Shown: positions 53,106 through 63,087 of the stretch, piece after piece
Position numbering within the stretch: position 1 is the stretch's first letter
Layout: each line of letters opens with the position of its first letter
Source of the DNA: Polymorphum gilvum SL003B-26A1
GTDB taxonomy: Bacteria > Pseudomonadota > Alphaproteobacteria > Rhizobiales > Stappiaceae
NCBI RefSeq assembly: GCF_000192745.1
Contig: NC_015259.1
Span: 635,001 to 699,000 of the forward strand
Reading direction: 5' to 3'
DNA: 64,000 bases
The notes under the pieces: generated by a model
Told to the model about the DNA's origin: nothing
The model's database searches: none
What the model saw: only the letters and a program-made list of their open reading frames with translations
Program-made: the position numbers and the translations under genes

Positions 53106-53593
53106 TGACCGCCATCTGCATTTTTAGTAGGGGGCTGTTCGCGTCGGTCCTGATCGCGCACGAGCCAATGGACAGTCCCGAGCGCAAGCGCCGCGCCCGC
53201 GAGTGCGGCAATCTTGGATGATTCCGTCTCGCCGAGGTCCAGGATGATGAATTTGCGCGCGATGGCGAGGAGCGCGATCAGCACGATCGTGCGGACCTGG
53301 AGGATCCCGAAGCTGCGTTCGGTCGCAACAAGAAGGGAGCGCTTGAACTCGAGCGCGATCACCACGGTGAAGATCATGCCGAACACCACCTGGAAGGTGG
53401 CGTAATCGAGAGTGTCGAATGCCCCCAGAACCAAGCGGTTCACGACTTCGCGCATCAGCGCCCAGACCGATGCCACGACGATCGCCGCAATGATGACGCT
53501 GAGGACGAAGATGACAACTTGTTCGAACTTCTCGTAGAGCGTCATCGCCGACCATTGTTCACGGGTCAGCCCGGATCGTTGCAAGTCCTTCAT
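53102..53593 (-). CDS. psiE: PsiE-type membrane protein
   Basis: A 163-aa protein with four hydrophobic helices (VVIFVLSVIIAAIVVASVW, FQVVFGMIFTVVIALEF, RTIVLIALLAIARKFIILD, AALAGAALALGTVHWLV). PsiE-family proteins accompany DegP and HtpX in heat-resistance loci; their activity is poorly known. The start at 53593 is chosen because upstream residues lack membrane character. It overlaps degP. Confidence 0.85.
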   Translation of the reverse strand: MKDLQRSGLTREQWSAMTLYEKFEQVVIFVLSVIIAAIVVASVWALMREVVNRLVLGAFDTLDYATFQVVFGMIFTVVIALEFKRSLLVATERSFGILQVRTIVLIALLAIARKFIILDLGETESSKIAALAGAALALGTVHWLVRDQDRREQPPTKNADGGQ

Positions 53594-53707
53594 GATTGCC
53601 CTCGAAAGCCGCCCCGGAGAGACAAGCTCCCCGGGGCTTCGCCAGACGGTGCGATATCGCACGGAGCGGAGGGGGCGCCGCAAACCGGCGACACCCGATT
53701 TGGCAAA

Positions 53708-54199
53708 TCAGCCGTTCTTGACCTCGATGCGCTTGACCTTCGCCTGCGCCTCGGGGGTCTGGGGCAGCTTGATCGTCAGAACCCCGTTCTTGAAGGATGC
53801 TTGCGCCTTTTCGCCATCCACACCGGGAGGGAGCGGAATTGTCCGGTAGATTGCGCCGTAGCTGCGCTCGGAGAGATAGTATCCCTTCTTCTCCTCTTGG
53901 CGCTCGATCTTCTTCTCCCCCTTCACAGTCAACATGTCATCGTTGACCGTCACCTCGATGTCTTTCATCTCCATGCCCGGCAGCTCGATCGATACTTCGA
54001 TCGCCTTGTCGGTCTCGACCACGTCGGATTTCGCTTCGCCGCTGCCAAAGGGCCATTCGAAATGACCGACCCGGTTCCAGAAGTTCTCGAACACATGGTT
54101 CATTTCGCGCTGGAGTGTCGCGATCGGGTTATCTTCGCTGCTCTTGGAATCTGGCGCGCCGTCCTTGCGCGCCCAGGGAATGAGGTCTTTGATCTGCAT
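53708..54199 (-). CDS. Small heat-shock protein Hsp20, copy 1
   Basis: A 163-aa alpha-crystallin chaperone: SDVVETDKAIEVSIELPGME, LTVKGEKKIERQEEK and the end-of-domain FKNGVLTIKLPQTPEA. Holds unfolded proteins for refolding. GAAGGAG precedes the ATG. Third gene of the hsp20 cluster, 20 bp after copy 2. Confidence 0.93.
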   Translation of the reverse strand: MQIKDLIPWARKDGAPDSKSSEDNPIATLQREMNHVFENFWNRVGHFEWPFGSGEAKSDVVETDKAIEVSIELPGMEMKDIEVTVNDDMLTVKGEKKIERQEEKKGYYLSERSYGAIYRTIPLPPGVDGEKAQASFKNGVLTIKLPQTPEAQAKVKRIEVKNG

Positions 54200-54219
54200 G
54201 ATATGGTCTCCTTCGGTTT

Positions 54220-54618
54220 TCAGGCGCCCTTGACGGCGATCCTTTTCGGCTGCGCTTCAGGGGCTCGGGGGAGCGTCAGGGTGAGGACACCTCCACGCAT
54301 CTCGGCTTCGATCCTATCGGGGTCGAAGTCCTCGGAAAGCGTGAAGGCACGCTCGAAATCGCCCTCGCCATATTCAGCATAGGCAAGTTCGAGGTTTTCC
54401 GGCCGCACCGGGTCAACCTTGCCGCGGATCGTCAACACACGATTTTCGAGCGTGATTTCGACCGCATCGGCGGCGACTCCAGGCATTTCAAGCATCATGG
54501 AGACACCCTGATCGGTCTCGACGATATCGGTCAACGGGCGATAGATGCGTCCGCCGGCGGCGGTTTCAGGCGCGTCGGTCGGCGTCTTTTCGGCGGCTTG
54601 CGTGATGTCGGTGCTCAT
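54220..54618 (-). CDS. Small heat-shock protein Hsp20, copy 2
   Basis: A 132-aa alpha-crystallin protein (PLTDIVETDQGVSMMLEMPG, LTIRGKVDPVRPEN, MRGGVLTLTLPRAPEA). GAGAGGAG site upstream. Differs from copies 1 and 3 in the N-terminal arm, so the three may form different oligomers. Confidence 0.93.
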   Translation of the reverse strand: MSTDITQAAEKTPTDAPETAAGGRIYRPLTDIVETDQGVSMMLEMPGVAADAVEITLENRVLTIRGKVDPVRPENLELAYAEYGEGDFERAFTLSEDFDPDRIEAEMRGGVLTLTLPRAPEAQPKRIAVKGA

Positions 54619-54632
54619 CGTTCCAGCTCCTC

Positions 54633-55058
54633 TCAGGCTGCCTTGATCTCGATTTTCTTCGGCTTTTCTTCCTCGGGCCGGGAGATGACGATCCGCAATA
54701 CGCCGTTCGTCATCCTCGCCTCGACCTTGTCATCCGAAGCCGCGAATGGCAGGCGGATCGCGCGGGAAAACCTGCCGTAACCGCGTTCGTTGCGGTGCCA
54801 GCGCGCACCGTCGGGAACCTCGGGCGCCTTGCGTTCGCCCGAAAGCGTCAGGACGTTGTCCTTGACCGAAATTTCAATGTCGCCCGGTTCGATGCCGGGA
54901 AGTTCAGCGGCGATGGCAACGGCCTCAGGGCCTTGCCAGACATTTACCGCCGGGAACGCCGCGCGGGACGGCGGCCAGAAACCGCGGTCGAGATCGCGCA
55001 TCATGGAGCGCATCAGCGCAAAGGGATCGCTGCGGCGCAGATATGTCGGGTAGAGCAT
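54633..55058 (-). CDS. Small heat-shock protein Hsp20, copy 3 (first in cluster)
   Basis: A 141-aa alpha-crystallin protein (VNVWQGPEAVAIAAELPGIE, LTLSGERKAPEV, MTNGVLRIVISRPEEEKPKK). Starts MLYPTYLRRSDPF. First gene of the minus-strand cluster; its GGAGG site can be masked by an upstream CCTCC (see next entry). Confidence 0.93.
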   Translation of the reverse strand: MLYPTYLRRSDPFALMRSMMRDLDRGFWPPSRAAFPAVNVWQGPEAVAIAAELPGIEPGDIEISVKDNVLTLSGERKAPEVPDGARWHRNERGYGRFSRAIRLPFAASDDKVEARMTNGVLRIVISRPEEEKPKKIEIKAA

Positions 55059-55064
55059 TGCTGG

Positions 55065-55107
55065 CCTCCTGTTGCTGATCGATGCCCCCGAACCGTCGGC
55101 ATGGAGG
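55065..55107 (-). promoter_or_regulatory. Candidate RNA thermometer before hsp20
   Basis: In the mRNA, CCTCC (55107-55103) is directly followed by ATGCC (55102-55098). After a loop, GGCATC (86-81 region) pairs with it, and the ribosome site GGAGG (55069-55065) can pair with CCTCC. GTTGCT upstream can also pair with AGCAAC beside GGAGG. Such masking is typical of heat-opened leaders of hsp20 genes. Folding was not computed. Confidence 0.45.
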
Positions 55108-55144
55108 GACCGAGCAACGGTGCCGGCCGGATGTGGGTTCGGAG

Positions 55145-55166
55145 ACCGCCTATAAAGATAGGCGGT
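55145..55166. promoter_or_regulatory. Palindrome in divergent hsp20-ftsH promoter
   Basis: ACCGCCTAT-aaag-ATAGGCGGT, a perfect 9-bp inverted repeat between the divergent units. AT-rich DNA with a second palindrome ATGCATGCAT follows (about 55192). Likely operator of the MarR-type regulator at 55261-55692. Confidence 0.5.
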
Positions 55167-55260
55167 TCCATTTATTATGCAAGCATATATGATGCATGCA
55201 TTGCACGTTGGATGGAGTGCGGTCTATCCTGTGTCTCATGCAACCGGAGGAAGGATACCC

Positions 55261-55692
55261 ATGATCTCTTCGGACATCGCGCTGATCGGGACGACGATTC
55301 ACCGGGTCGCGCAGCTCATCCAGCAGCGGATCGACCAAGACATCCGCGACAGCGGTCTGACCCGCCTGTCCTGGATGGCGGCGGCGCATGTAGAGGATGC
55401 GCCCGGGCTGACCATCGGCGATCTGGCCGACCGACTTGAGGTCGGCCCGGCCACTGCGGGCCAGCTCGTCGATCGCATGGTCCGGGGCGGCTGGGTCGAG
55501 CGGTCGCCCTCGCTCGACGACAGGCGGTCGCAGATCGTCACCGCAACGTCGAAGGCCCGGGCGATGCTGGAGGAACTCGCGCCGCGGCAATCGGCGCTCG
55601 AACATGAAATCCTGCAGGATCTGTCGGCAGACGAAAGGCGCATCCTGCTGGCGCTGCTCGAGCGGATCAGGGCGCGGCTCGGGCGCCAGTGA
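55261..55692 (+). CDS. MarR-family regulator of the heat-resistance locus
   Basis: A 143-aa winged-helix protein (LSWMAAAHVEDAPGLTIGDL, DRLEVGPATAGQLVDRMVRG, wing DDRRSQIVT). AGGAAGG precedes ATG 55261, which is preferred over upstream in-frame ATGs that run through the promoter. It lies 14 bp before ftsH and faces the hsp20 genes, so it probably controls both arms. Confidence 0.83.
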   Translation: MISSDIALIGTTIHRVAQLIQQRIDQDIRDSGLTRLSWMAAAHVEDAPGLTIGDLADRLEVGPATAGQLVDRMVRGGWVERSPSLDDRRSQIVTATSKARAMLEELAPRQSALEHEILQDLSADERRILLALLERIRARLGRQ

Positions 55693-55706
55693 AAGGGACA
55701 AGCGGC

Positions 55707-57539
55707 ATGGAAAGGAAGACCGAATACAACATCTGGTACTGGGTGGTGGCTTTCATAGCCGTGCTTTTCATCCAGAACCTGATCGCCGGCTGGCAATCCG
55801 TCGCGCCGATCAGCTACAGCCAGTTCGAGAAGTATCTCGCTGACGGGAAAATTTCCTCTGTCGCGGTCGGGGCAGACACTATCACAGGCACCTTCGCCGA
55901 ACCGGTCGACGGCAAGAAGCAGTTCGTGACGACCGTAGTGAATCCCGCAATCCTGGAGCGGATAGACCGGTCAGGTATCGAGATCACTGGCGTTCCGCAA
56001 AACACTTTTCTCGGCACGCTGATTTCCTGGGTGGCGCCAGCGCTTGTTTTCTTCGGAATCTGGATGCTGCTGTTCCGCAAGTTCGCCGACAAGCAGGGCT
56101 TCGGCGGGTTCATGCAGGTCGGCCGCAGCAAGGCCAAGGTTTACATGGAAAAAGAAACCGGCGTCAGCTTCGCCGACGTGGCCGGTGTGGACGAGGCCAA
56201 GGCCGAACTCGAGGAGGTCGTGGAGTTCCTCAAGAACCCGGCCGAATACGGAAAGCTGGGCGCACATATCCCCAAAGGCATATTGCTCGTTGGGCCGCCG
56301 GGCACCGGCAAGACGCTTCTCGCGCGCGCGGTGGCGGGTGAGGCGGGCGTGACCTTCTTTTCGATCTCGGGATCAGAGTTCGTCGAGATGTTCGTGGGCG
56401 TCGGTGCCGCACGGGTGCGCGACCTGTTCGAGCAGGCCCGGAAATCCGCGCCGGCGATCATCTTCATCGACGAACTCGACGCTCTTGGGCGGGCGCGCTC
56501 CTCCGGACAGATCGCCGGCGGCCACGATGAGCGTGAGCAGACGCTGAACCAGCTTCTGACCGAGCTCGATGGCTTCGACCCATCAGTCGGCATCGTGCTG
56601 CTTGCGGCCACGAATCGCCCGGAGATTCTCGATCCGGCGCTGTTGCGGGCCGGACGCTTTGACCGGCAGGTGTTGGTGGATCGGCCGGATAAGAAGGGAC
56701 GTGTGCAGATTCTTGGCGTTCACATGAAAAAGGTGAAGCTCGCCCCGGACGTCGATGCCGAGAAGGTCGCAGCGCTCACGCCCGGCTTCTCGGGCGCCGA
56801 TCTTGCCAATCTCGTCAATGAGGCAGCATTGCTCGCCACGCGCCGCAAGGCCGATGCGGTGACGATGGACGACTTCAACAATGCCGTGGAGCGCATCATC
56901 GCCGGGTTGGAGAAGAAGAACCGCGTTCTGAACCCGCGCGAGCGCGAGATCGTGGCGCACCACGAGATGGGGCACGCGCTGGTGGCGATGGCTCTGCCGG
57001 GGGTGGACCCGGTGCACAAGGTCTCGATCATCCCGCGCGGAATTGGCGCGCTCGGCTACACTATCCAGCGCCCGACCGAGGACCGCTTCCTGATGACGCG
57101 GGAGGAGCTGGAGAACAAGATCGCAGTCCTGCTTGGCGGGCGCGCGGCCGAGAAGATCATCTACAATCATGTCTCGACCGGGGCGGCCGACGATCTGGTC
57201 AAGGCCACCGATATCGCCCGCGCCATGGTCGCGCGGTACGGGATGGACGAAGACCTCGGGCATGTCAGCTACGACACCGATCGGCCCGGCTTTCTCGGCA
57301 CCGGCGACCAGTCGTCGTGGCTGAACCGCCGCTACAGCGACGCCACTGCCGAGCGGATGGACGCGAAGGTGCGCGACATCGTGGATGGCGTGTTCAAGCG
57401 CACCCTCTCGCTTCTCGAAGCCAACCGGGCGCTGCTCGAGCAATCGGCGCAGGATCTCCTGCAACGCGAGACACTGGACGAGCCCGATCTGGTGGCAATT
57501 GGGTCCAAGGTGAAAAGAACGGAAGCCGTCGCTGCGTGA
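55707..57539 (+). CDS. ftsH: FtsH-type membrane AAA protease
   Basis: A 610-aa protein. Two N-terminal membrane helices (about 9-27 and 100-120) flank a periplasmic loop. AAA module with [29 protein letters not shown] and the second region of homology ([20 protein letters not shown]). Zinc site [10 protein letters not shown], where HEMGH replaces the usual HEAGH. It degrades misfolded membrane proteins. Accessory, horizontally carried FtsH copies are normal in heat-resistance loci. ATG 55707 is taken; a GTG at 55689 overlaps marR. Confidence 0.94.
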   Translation: MERKTEYNIWYWVVAFIAVLFIQNLIAGWQSVAPISYSQFEKYLADGKISSVAVGADTITGTFAEPVDGKKQFVTTVVNPAILERIDRSGIEITGVPQNTFLGTLISWVAPALVFFGIWMLLFRKFADKQGFGGFMQVGRSKAKVYMEKETGVSFADVAGVDEAKAELEEVVEFLKNPAEYGKLGAHIPKGILLVGPPGTGKTLLARAVAGEAGVTFFSISGSEFVEMFVGVGAARVRDLFEQARKSAPAIIFIDELDALGRARSSGQIAGGHDEREQTLNQLLTELDGFDPSVGIVLLAATNRPEILDPALLRAGRFDRQVLVDRPDKKGRVQILGVHMKKVKLAPDVDAEKVAALTPGFSGADLANLVNEAALLATRRKADAVTMDDFNNAVERIIAGLEKKNRVLNPREREIVAHHEMGHALVAMALPGVDPVHKVSIIPRGIGALGYTIQRPTEDRFLMTREELENKIAVLLGGRAAEKIIYNHVSTGAADDLVKATDIARAMVARYGMDEDLGHVSYDTDRPGFLGTGDQSSWLNRRYSDATAERMDAKVRDIVDGVFKRTLSLLEANRALLEQSAQDLLQRETLDEPDLVAIGSKVKRTEAVAA

Positions 57540-57602
57540 CACTGTCACTGGCGCAGATGATCGGCGGACAACCCTGACTGGATAAAGAAACGGAGAAGAC
57601 GA

Positions 57603-60509
57603 ATGGCAAACGGAGCTTGCGATATTTGCGGTCGCCCGGCGACGGCGCGCGTGCGCGCCTCGGTGAACGGCAGAATTCAGAACATGGAGCTTTGCGACCA
57701 GCATTACCGCGAGATGGTGCGCCGGTCGGGCCGCAGCGCCTCGCCGCTGGAGTCCCTGTTCGGGCGGCATTCCCTTTTTGACGAGTTCTTCGGCGACAGC
57801 GGATTCGGCAGCCTCTTTGGTGACAGCCCGCTGCGGGGCGGCACGCTCGGCTCCATGGGTGACGGCGATGACGATGTCGTCGAGGCCACTTTCGGTGAGG
57901 GTGCGCCGCGGCGTGGATCGCGGCGCGGCGGCGGACGCACCATCGCTGACCGGCTGAGCGAACAGGGCAACAAGCTGTTGCAGGATGCCGCACAGAAGGC
58001 CGGAGAGTTCGGGCGCAGCGAGGTCGATACCGAACATTTGCTTTTGGCATTGACCTCGTCCGACGTCGTCAAGACGATCCTGGAACAGTTCAAGGTCGAT
58101 GTGGACGATCTGCGGCGCCAGATCGAGAAGGAAGCGAAGCGTGGAGAGGCCAAGACGCAGGGCGAAATCGGCGTCAGTCCTCGCCTGAAGGACGCGCTGA
58201 ACCGGGCCTTCATCGCCTCGAACGAACTCGGCCATTCCTATGTCGGCCCCGAGCATCTGCTGATCGGCCTCGCCGAGGAGGGCGAGGGCCTGGCCGCGTC
58301 TATCCTGCGCAAGTACGGCCTCACGCCGCAGGCGCTTCGCCAGCAGGTGACCAAGGTCGTGGGCAAGGGAGCCGAGGAAGGCCGCGTGGAGGCGCCTTCC
58401 AGCACGCCCGATCTGGACCAGTTCAGCCGTGACCTGACGAAGCTCGCCCGCGAGGGCAAGCTCGACCCCGTCATCGGCCGTGCCCGCGAGATCGAGACGA
58501 CGATCGAAGTGCTGGCCCGCCGGAAAAAGAACAACCCGGTGCTGATCGGCGAGCCCGGCGTGGGCAAGACCGCCATCGTCGAGGGACTTGCACAACGGAT
58601 CGTCGCGGGGGAAGTGCCAGAGGCGCTGCGCGACAAGCGGCTCGTGGAGCTCAACATCAACTCGATGGTGGCCGGGTCGAAGTATCGCGGCGAGTTCGAG
58701 GAGCGAGTCCAGAAGATCCTCAAGGAGATCACCGAGGAGAAGGACAGTCTGATCCTGTTCATCGACGAGATCCATACCATCGTCGGCGCCGGTCAGGGCG
58801 GCGGCGAAGGCGGTCTAGACATCGCCAACACCTTCAAGCCGGCGTTGGCGCGGGGCGAGCTGAACCTGATCGGTGCGACGACGCTCAACGAGTACCAGAA
58901 ATACATCGAGAAGGACGCAGCACTCGAACGCCGCTTCCAGCCGGTTTATGTCGAGGAACCCACGGTCGCTCAGGTCATCATGATCCTGCGGGGTCTGCGC
59001 GACACGCTGGAGGCGCACCACAAGGTGACGATCACCGACGAGGCCATCGTCGCGGCGGCCGAGCTTTCGGACCGCTACATCACTGGCCGTTTCATGCCTG
59101 ACAAAGCGATCGACCTGATCGATCAGGCCGCCGCACGTGTGAAGATCAGCGCCACAGCGCGCCCCGTGGACGTCCAGGAGCTGGAGGCCGAGGTCGCGCA
59201 GATCAAGCGCGAGCAGGACTATGCCGCAGCCCGCAAGCAATTCGACCGGGCAGCGGAATTGAAGAGGGAACTCGAACAGAAGCAGAAGGAGCTGGACGAG
59301 CTTCTGGAGATTTGGAAGCGCGACCAGGCTTCGGCGACCGCCGAGGTGCGCGCCGATCATGTTGCGCAGATCGTCTCGAAGATCACCGGCGTTCCGGTCA
59401 CTGATCTGACCACCGAGGAGAAGGACAAGCTCCTCAAGCTTGAGGAGAAGCTGCACGAGCGCGTCATCGGCCAGGAAGAGGCCATCCGCGCCGTGGCCGA
59501 TGCGGTGCGCCTCGCGCGCGCAGGACTGCGCGAGGGACGTGGCCCGACCGCGACCTTCCTGTTCCTCGGGCCGACCGGGGTTGGCAAGACGGAACTGGCC
59601 AAGACGCTCGCCGAAGTAATCTTTGGCGATCAGGACGCAATCATCCGCATCGACATGTCCGAGTATGGCGAGCGCCATTCGGTCGCCCGGCTGGTGGGCG
59701 CGCCTCCCGGCTACGTCGGATACGACGAAGGCGGGCAACTGACCGAGAAGGTGCGCCGTCGGCCCTATTCGGTCGTGCTGCTCGACGAGATCGAGAAGGC
59801 GCACCCGGATGTCTACAACATTCTGTTGCAGGTGTTCGACGACGGCCGGCTGACCGACGGCAAGGGGCGCGTGGTGGACTTCACCAACACCATCATCATC
59901 GCCACCTCGAACCTCGGTTCGGACATCATCCAGCGTAACCTTAAGAAACGCGGCACCAAGGAGTTCGACGAGGCAAAGCAGAAGTCCGAACTGATGGAAG
60001 TGTTGCGCGGCCATTTCCGGCCCGAGTTCATCAACCGGATCGACGAGATCATCGTCTTCCACTCACTGAATCAGTCGGAGATCCGCCAGATCGTCGAGTT
60101 GCAGCTGAACCGGGTGAAGAGGACCGCCCTCGGCCAGGGCGTCGAACTCGAGTTCGACGTGGGCGTGGTGGACCACTTCGGCGCAGTGGGCTTCCGCCCT
60201 GAATTCGGCGCCCGCGAGCTGCGCCGGCTGATCCGGTCGGAGCTGGAGACCGAGCTAGCCCGTGAGATGCTCTCCGGGCGGATCGAGGATGGTGACAAGG
60301 TCCGCGTCGCTTGGTCGCCGGGCGAACAGAAGGTGGTGTTCGAAAAGATCGCAAAGGACAGCGGTGAGGACAGCCCCGACGATCAGGCCGAGGCCGGGAT
60401 CGACGAGTCCAGCGAAGTTGCCGAAAACAAGGCGGACGCTCCGACGCCCGATGTCCCGGTCGACACCAAGGATAAGGGGCAGTCCAAGGACGGTAAGTCT
60501 ACCGGGTGA
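57603..60509 (+). CDS. clpK: ClpK-type disaggregase ATPase
   Basis: A 968-aa Hsp100 protein. The N terminus has a zinc-finger-like [12 protein letters not shown]...CDQHY, typical of ClpK. Then a Clp-N repeat domain (about 120-260), first AAA ([32 protein letters not shown]), a short coiled middle segment (about 520-570) and second AAA ([28 protein letters not shown]). The acidic tail is species-variable. ClpK is the marker of transmissible heat resistance. It follows ftsH in the same direction. Confidence 0.93.
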   Translation: MANGACDICGRPATARVRASVNGRIQNMELCDQHYREMVRRSGRSASPLESLFGRHSLFDEFFGDSGFGSLFGDSPLRGGTLGSMGDGDDDVVEATFGEGAPRRGSRRGGGRTIADRLSEQGNKLLQDAAQKAGEFGRSEVDTEHLLLALTSSDVVKTILEQFKVDVDDLRRQIEKEAKRGEAKTQGEIGVSPRLKDALNRAFIASNELGHSYVGPEHLLIGLAEEGEGLAASILRKYGLTPQALRQQVTKVVGKGAEEGRVEAPSSTPDLDQFSRDLTKLAREGKLDPVIGRAREIETTIEVLARRKKNNPVLIGEPGVGKTAIVEGLAQRIVAGEVPEALRDKRLVELNINSMVAGSKYRGEFEERVQKILKEITEEKDSLILFIDEIHTIVGAGQGGGEGGLDIANTFKPALARGELNLIGATTLNEYQKYIEKDAALERRFQPVYVEEPTVAQVIMILRGLRDTLEAHHKVTITDEAIVAAAELSDRYITGRFMPDKAIDLIDQAAARVKISATARPVDVQELEAEVAQIKREQDYAAARKQFDRAAELKRELEQKQKELDELLEIWKRDQASATAEVRADHVAQIVSKITGVPVTDLTTEEKDKLLKLEEKLHERVIGQEEAIRAVADAVRLARAGLREGRGPTATFLFLGPTGVGKTELAKTLAEVIFGDQDAIIRIDMSEYGERHSVARLVGAPPGYVGYDEGGQLTEKVRRRPYSVVLLDEIEKAHPDVYNILLQVFDDGRLTDGKGRVVDFTNTIIIATSNLGSDIIQRNLKKRGTKEFDEAKQKSELMEVLRGHFRPEFINRIDEIIVFHSLNQSEIRQIVELQLNRVKRTALGQGVELEFDVGVVDHFGAVGFRPEFGARELRRLIRSELETELAREMLSGRIEDGDKVRVAWSPGEQKVVFEKIAKDSGEDSPDDQAEAGIDESSEVAENKADAPTPDVPVDTKDKGQSKDGKSTG

Positions 60510-60586
60510 CGTCGTGAAGGACTGGCCGGCGCGATTCGGTCGCGCCGGCTCATCTCGTCAAAAAGCGACAGGCAAGGTCATACGGC

Positions 60587-61726
60587 ATGGAAGTAATCAG
60601 AGCATTTCGCAATCTTGACCGGCACGGCCAACAGCGCGCGCCTGAGGTCATCGAGGAAGAGGTGCGGCAACTTGAACCGCATCTTGTACGCTTCCGCGAG
60701 AATCTCGTCCGGCTCGAAGTCGTCGCCTCCCAGACGAGGGGCAAGACGCGCATCAAAGTCAGCCTGCGCCTGCAACTGCCATTGGGCGTGATCGCGGCGC
60801 AGGAAGAGGGGTTCGAGATCGAGCCTGTCCTGCGCAAGGCCTTTGCCGACCTGCGCCACCAGGTCGATCGGCATGTGGCGCGCCTCAAGCACGAGCCGGA
60901 GTACAAGCGTCCCGCCCGCCGGCGCCGGATCGGCGCCCCGCTGCCGCCCGCGCGGGATGCGGCGGAGGCGGAGCGGCGCCAACTCTTCTTCGACCTGATC
61001 GAGGATCATCTCGATACGGTCTACGACACCGTCAGGCGTGAGTTGACCTATCTCGAATGCAGCGGATCGGTACCACAGGGCTATCTTGCCGTTCGCGATA
61101 TCGTCGATGCGACGATCCTCAATGGGCTCGATCGCTTCGAGCGGCGGCCGACCGAATTCTCCGTCCGGGACTGGCTGACGCAACTGGCCTTCGAGACCAT
61201 TGAGGCCGAGGCGCAGGCCGCGCGCCGCGCGGTGCCCGAGGATGCCGCCCCGATCGACGTGGCGCCCGAGGTGCCGGCCGCGGAGCCTACTGAGTCGGAT
61301 GAGGAGATGTTCGAGTTCTACCAGCCCGACGACGTGCTGATGCTCGAGGAACTCGTCGCCGACGACGGTGTGGACGACCCCGAAACGGCGGTCGCTAAAC
61401 GGCAGGACGCGCTGTTCTTGCATCGGGCGATCGCCGGTCTTCCGGCGCTATGGCGCAGGGTCCTGTTCCTTGTCGATCTGAACGACACCCCGCTTGAAAA
61501 GGCCTCTTCGGTTCTCGGCATTCATGAAGACGACGTGACCCGGATCGTCCAGTCGGCTCGCGATTATCTTCGCGATAAACTGCGTGACTCAGGTCAGTCT
61601 TCCGATACCGCTCATGCGCTTTTTGAGAGTGCTCACCAGAGGAGGGTGCGAATTCCACAGCCCCTGCGGGATCGCGCCCGGCTGGAACGCGCTTTTCTGG
61701 GGGATAACCGAGGGGAAGCACCATGA
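60587..61726 (+). CDS. HPF/RaiA-like and sigma-factor-like fusion protein
   Basis: A 379-aa two-part protein. Residues 1-110 resemble the HPF/RaiA ribosome-hibernation fold (RLEVVASQTRGKTRIKVSLR, AFADLRHQVDRHVARLKHE). Residues 125-200 and 290-350 look like sigma-70 regions (FFDLIEDHLDTVYDTVRREL; then AIAGLPALWRRVLFLVDLND, ASSVLGIHEDDVTRIVQSAR as region 4 HTH). An acidic linker separates them. It could tie translation arrest to transcription in heat. Its stop overlaps the next start (ATGATG). Domain calls are by eye. Confidence 0.7.
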   Translation: MEVIRAFRNLDRHGQQRAPEVIEEEVRQLEPHLVRFRENLVRLEVVASQTRGKTRIKVSLRLQLPLGVIAAQEEGFEIEPVLRKAFADLRHQVDRHVARLKHEPEYKRPARRRRIGAPLPPARDAAEAERRQLFFDLIEDHLDTVYDTVRRELTYLECSGSVPQGYLAVRDIVDATILNGLDRFERRPTEFSVRDWLTQLAFETIEAEAQAARRAVPEDAAPIDVAPEVPAAEPTESDEEMFEFYQPDDVLMLEELVADDGVDDPETAVAKRQDALFLHRAIAGLPALWRRVLFLVDLNDTPLEKASSVLGIHEDDVTRIVQSARDYLRDKLRDSGQSSDTAHALFESAHQRRVRIPQPLRDRARLERAFLGDNRGEAP

Positions 61727-62301
61727 TGCGCGGTCACAATCGTCCACCCTTTCCGCCGAAGATACCCGGGACCAACATGAGATCATGGGACGTTCCGAAC
61801 GCGATCATTTACCGGCCGGCACGTTCCGCGATGACATCGGCGCCGCGGCCCAACTACTGGATACTGGAATTCGAGCCGTCGCGCCCGCCCCACATCGAGC
61901 CGCTGATGGGATATACCTCCAGCGACGATCCCTATCGTCCGATCCGGCTGAAGTTTCCCGACCGCGAAAGCGCCGTGGCATTCGCGGAGCGGCAGGACTG
62001 GCGCTACATCGTGCGCGAGGACACGACTCACCGGCGTGCGCCTGACCACTGGCGGGGCGAGGTACGGCATCGACTCTACAAGGGAGCCGATGCGCCGGAA
62101 GCCTATCGCATTCCGATGCGCCTGGATCGGGAGCACTACGATCACCGCCTCCGCCGCGCGGTCGAGCAAGAAGGCACGGTGGACCTGTCGTCGCAAGAAC
62201 AGGCCGAATTCGATCCGGTGCTCGAAGCCTCGCTCGAATCCTTCCCGGCCTCCGATCCCCCGGCCTGGACGGGCGTGAGGATAGCCGGGAAAGAACAATG
62301 A
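61723..62301 (+). CDS. NDUFS4-like (ETC complex I subunit region) protein
   Basis: A 192-aa protein. IIYRPARSAMTSAPRPNYWI, then DDPYRPIRLKFPDRESAVAF and ERQDWRYIV form the conserved NDUFS4 core (about 27-107). The C terminus ends with the DPVLEASLESFPASDPPAW tail seen in several stress-locus proteins. NDUFS4 belongs to respiratory complex I, but a stand-alone copy in a heat locus may serve another purpose. Overlaps the HPF-sigma gene. Confidence 0.78.
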   Translation: MMRGHNRPPFPPKIPGTNMRSWDVPNAIIYRPARSAMTSAPRPNYWILEFEPSRPPHIEPLMGYTSSDDPYRPIRLKFPDRESAVAFAERQDWRYIVREDTTHRRAPDHWRGEVRHRLYKGADAPEAYRIPMRLDREHYDHRLRRAVEQEGTVDLSSQEQAEFDPVLEASLESFPASDPPAWTGVRIAGKEQ

Positions 62302-62334
62302 ACGGAATGTCTAGCGCGAGCGAGGATCTGCCGC

Positions 62335-63087
62335 TTGTTTCCCTATCTTGACAGCGTCGCGCGCCGCTACCCGCCCGTCATGGTATGGGCGGTCATCGGC
62401 GTAAACGTTCTCGCGTTTCTCTATCAGACCAGCCTGCCGCCGCGCGTGCTGGACCGGTTCCTGTTCGAGTTCGCGCTGGTGCCCTCGCGCTTCTTCGGAC
62501 AGCTAAGCCTCGTCGCCCCGTCGGACTGGACCCCGTTCCTGACCAATATCTTCCTGCACGGGGGCTGGCTGCACCTCATATTGAACATGTGGACGCTCTG
62601 GATCTTCGGCCCCGCCGTCGAAGATCGGCTTGGACCGGGTAGATTCACGCTGTTCTATCTGTTCTGTGGTGTGGCAGCCGGACTGGCTCACGCGCTGGCG
62701 AACCCCGACTCAGTCGTTCCCGCGCTTGGCGCATCGGGGGCGATCGCGGGCGTGATCGGTTGCTACGCACGCATGTTTCCGGCGGCTCGGCTGGTAGTGA
62801 TCGTGCCGATTCTGTTCATTCCCCTCTTCTTCGAAGTGCGCGCGGTCATTTTCGCGATGATCTGGTTTTTCATGCAGGTCATTCCCGGCTTTCTGTCGCT
62901 CGGCAGCGATCAGGCCACGGGCGGGATCGCCTGGTGGGCGCATATCGGCGGGTTTCTCGCCGGTTGGCTTGTAACGCCACTCCTGCGAAGGCGCGCCGAT
63001 GCCTATCGCCACTATTATCGCGACGAGGGCATCTATGGCTTTCTGCCGGATGGCCGACGGGAAGGAGGACAAGGTCCATGGACATAA
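62335..63087 (+). CDS. Rhomboid intramembrane serine protease
   Basis: A 250-aa protein with about six membrane helices. Catalytic serine in ALGASGAIAGVIG and histidine in WWAHIGGFLAGWL. Also the NIFLHGGWLHLILNMWTLWIFG signature. TTG start with GAGG 9 bp upstream; nearby ATGs are out of frame. It would cleave membrane proteins under stress. Overlaps the next gene by 10 bases. Confidence 0.9.
   Translation: MFPYLDSVARRYPPVMVWAVIGVNVLAFLYQTSLPPRVLDRFLFEFALVPSRFFGQLSLVAPSDWTPFLTNIFLHGGWLHLILNMWTLWIFGPAVEDRLGPGRFTLFYLFCGVAAGLAHALANPDSVVPALGASGAIAGVIGCYARMFPAARLVVIVPILFIPLFFEVRAVIFAMIWFFMQVIPGFLSLGSDQATGGIAWWAHIGGFLAGWLVTPLLRRRADAYRHYYRDEGIYGFLPDGRREGGQGPWT

Noticed and set aside
56583-60062. Very long minus-strand frames opposite ftsH and clpK (730 and 415 codons)
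   Set aside because: Antisense shadows; no recognisable domains, and the plus strand carries complete AAA proteases.
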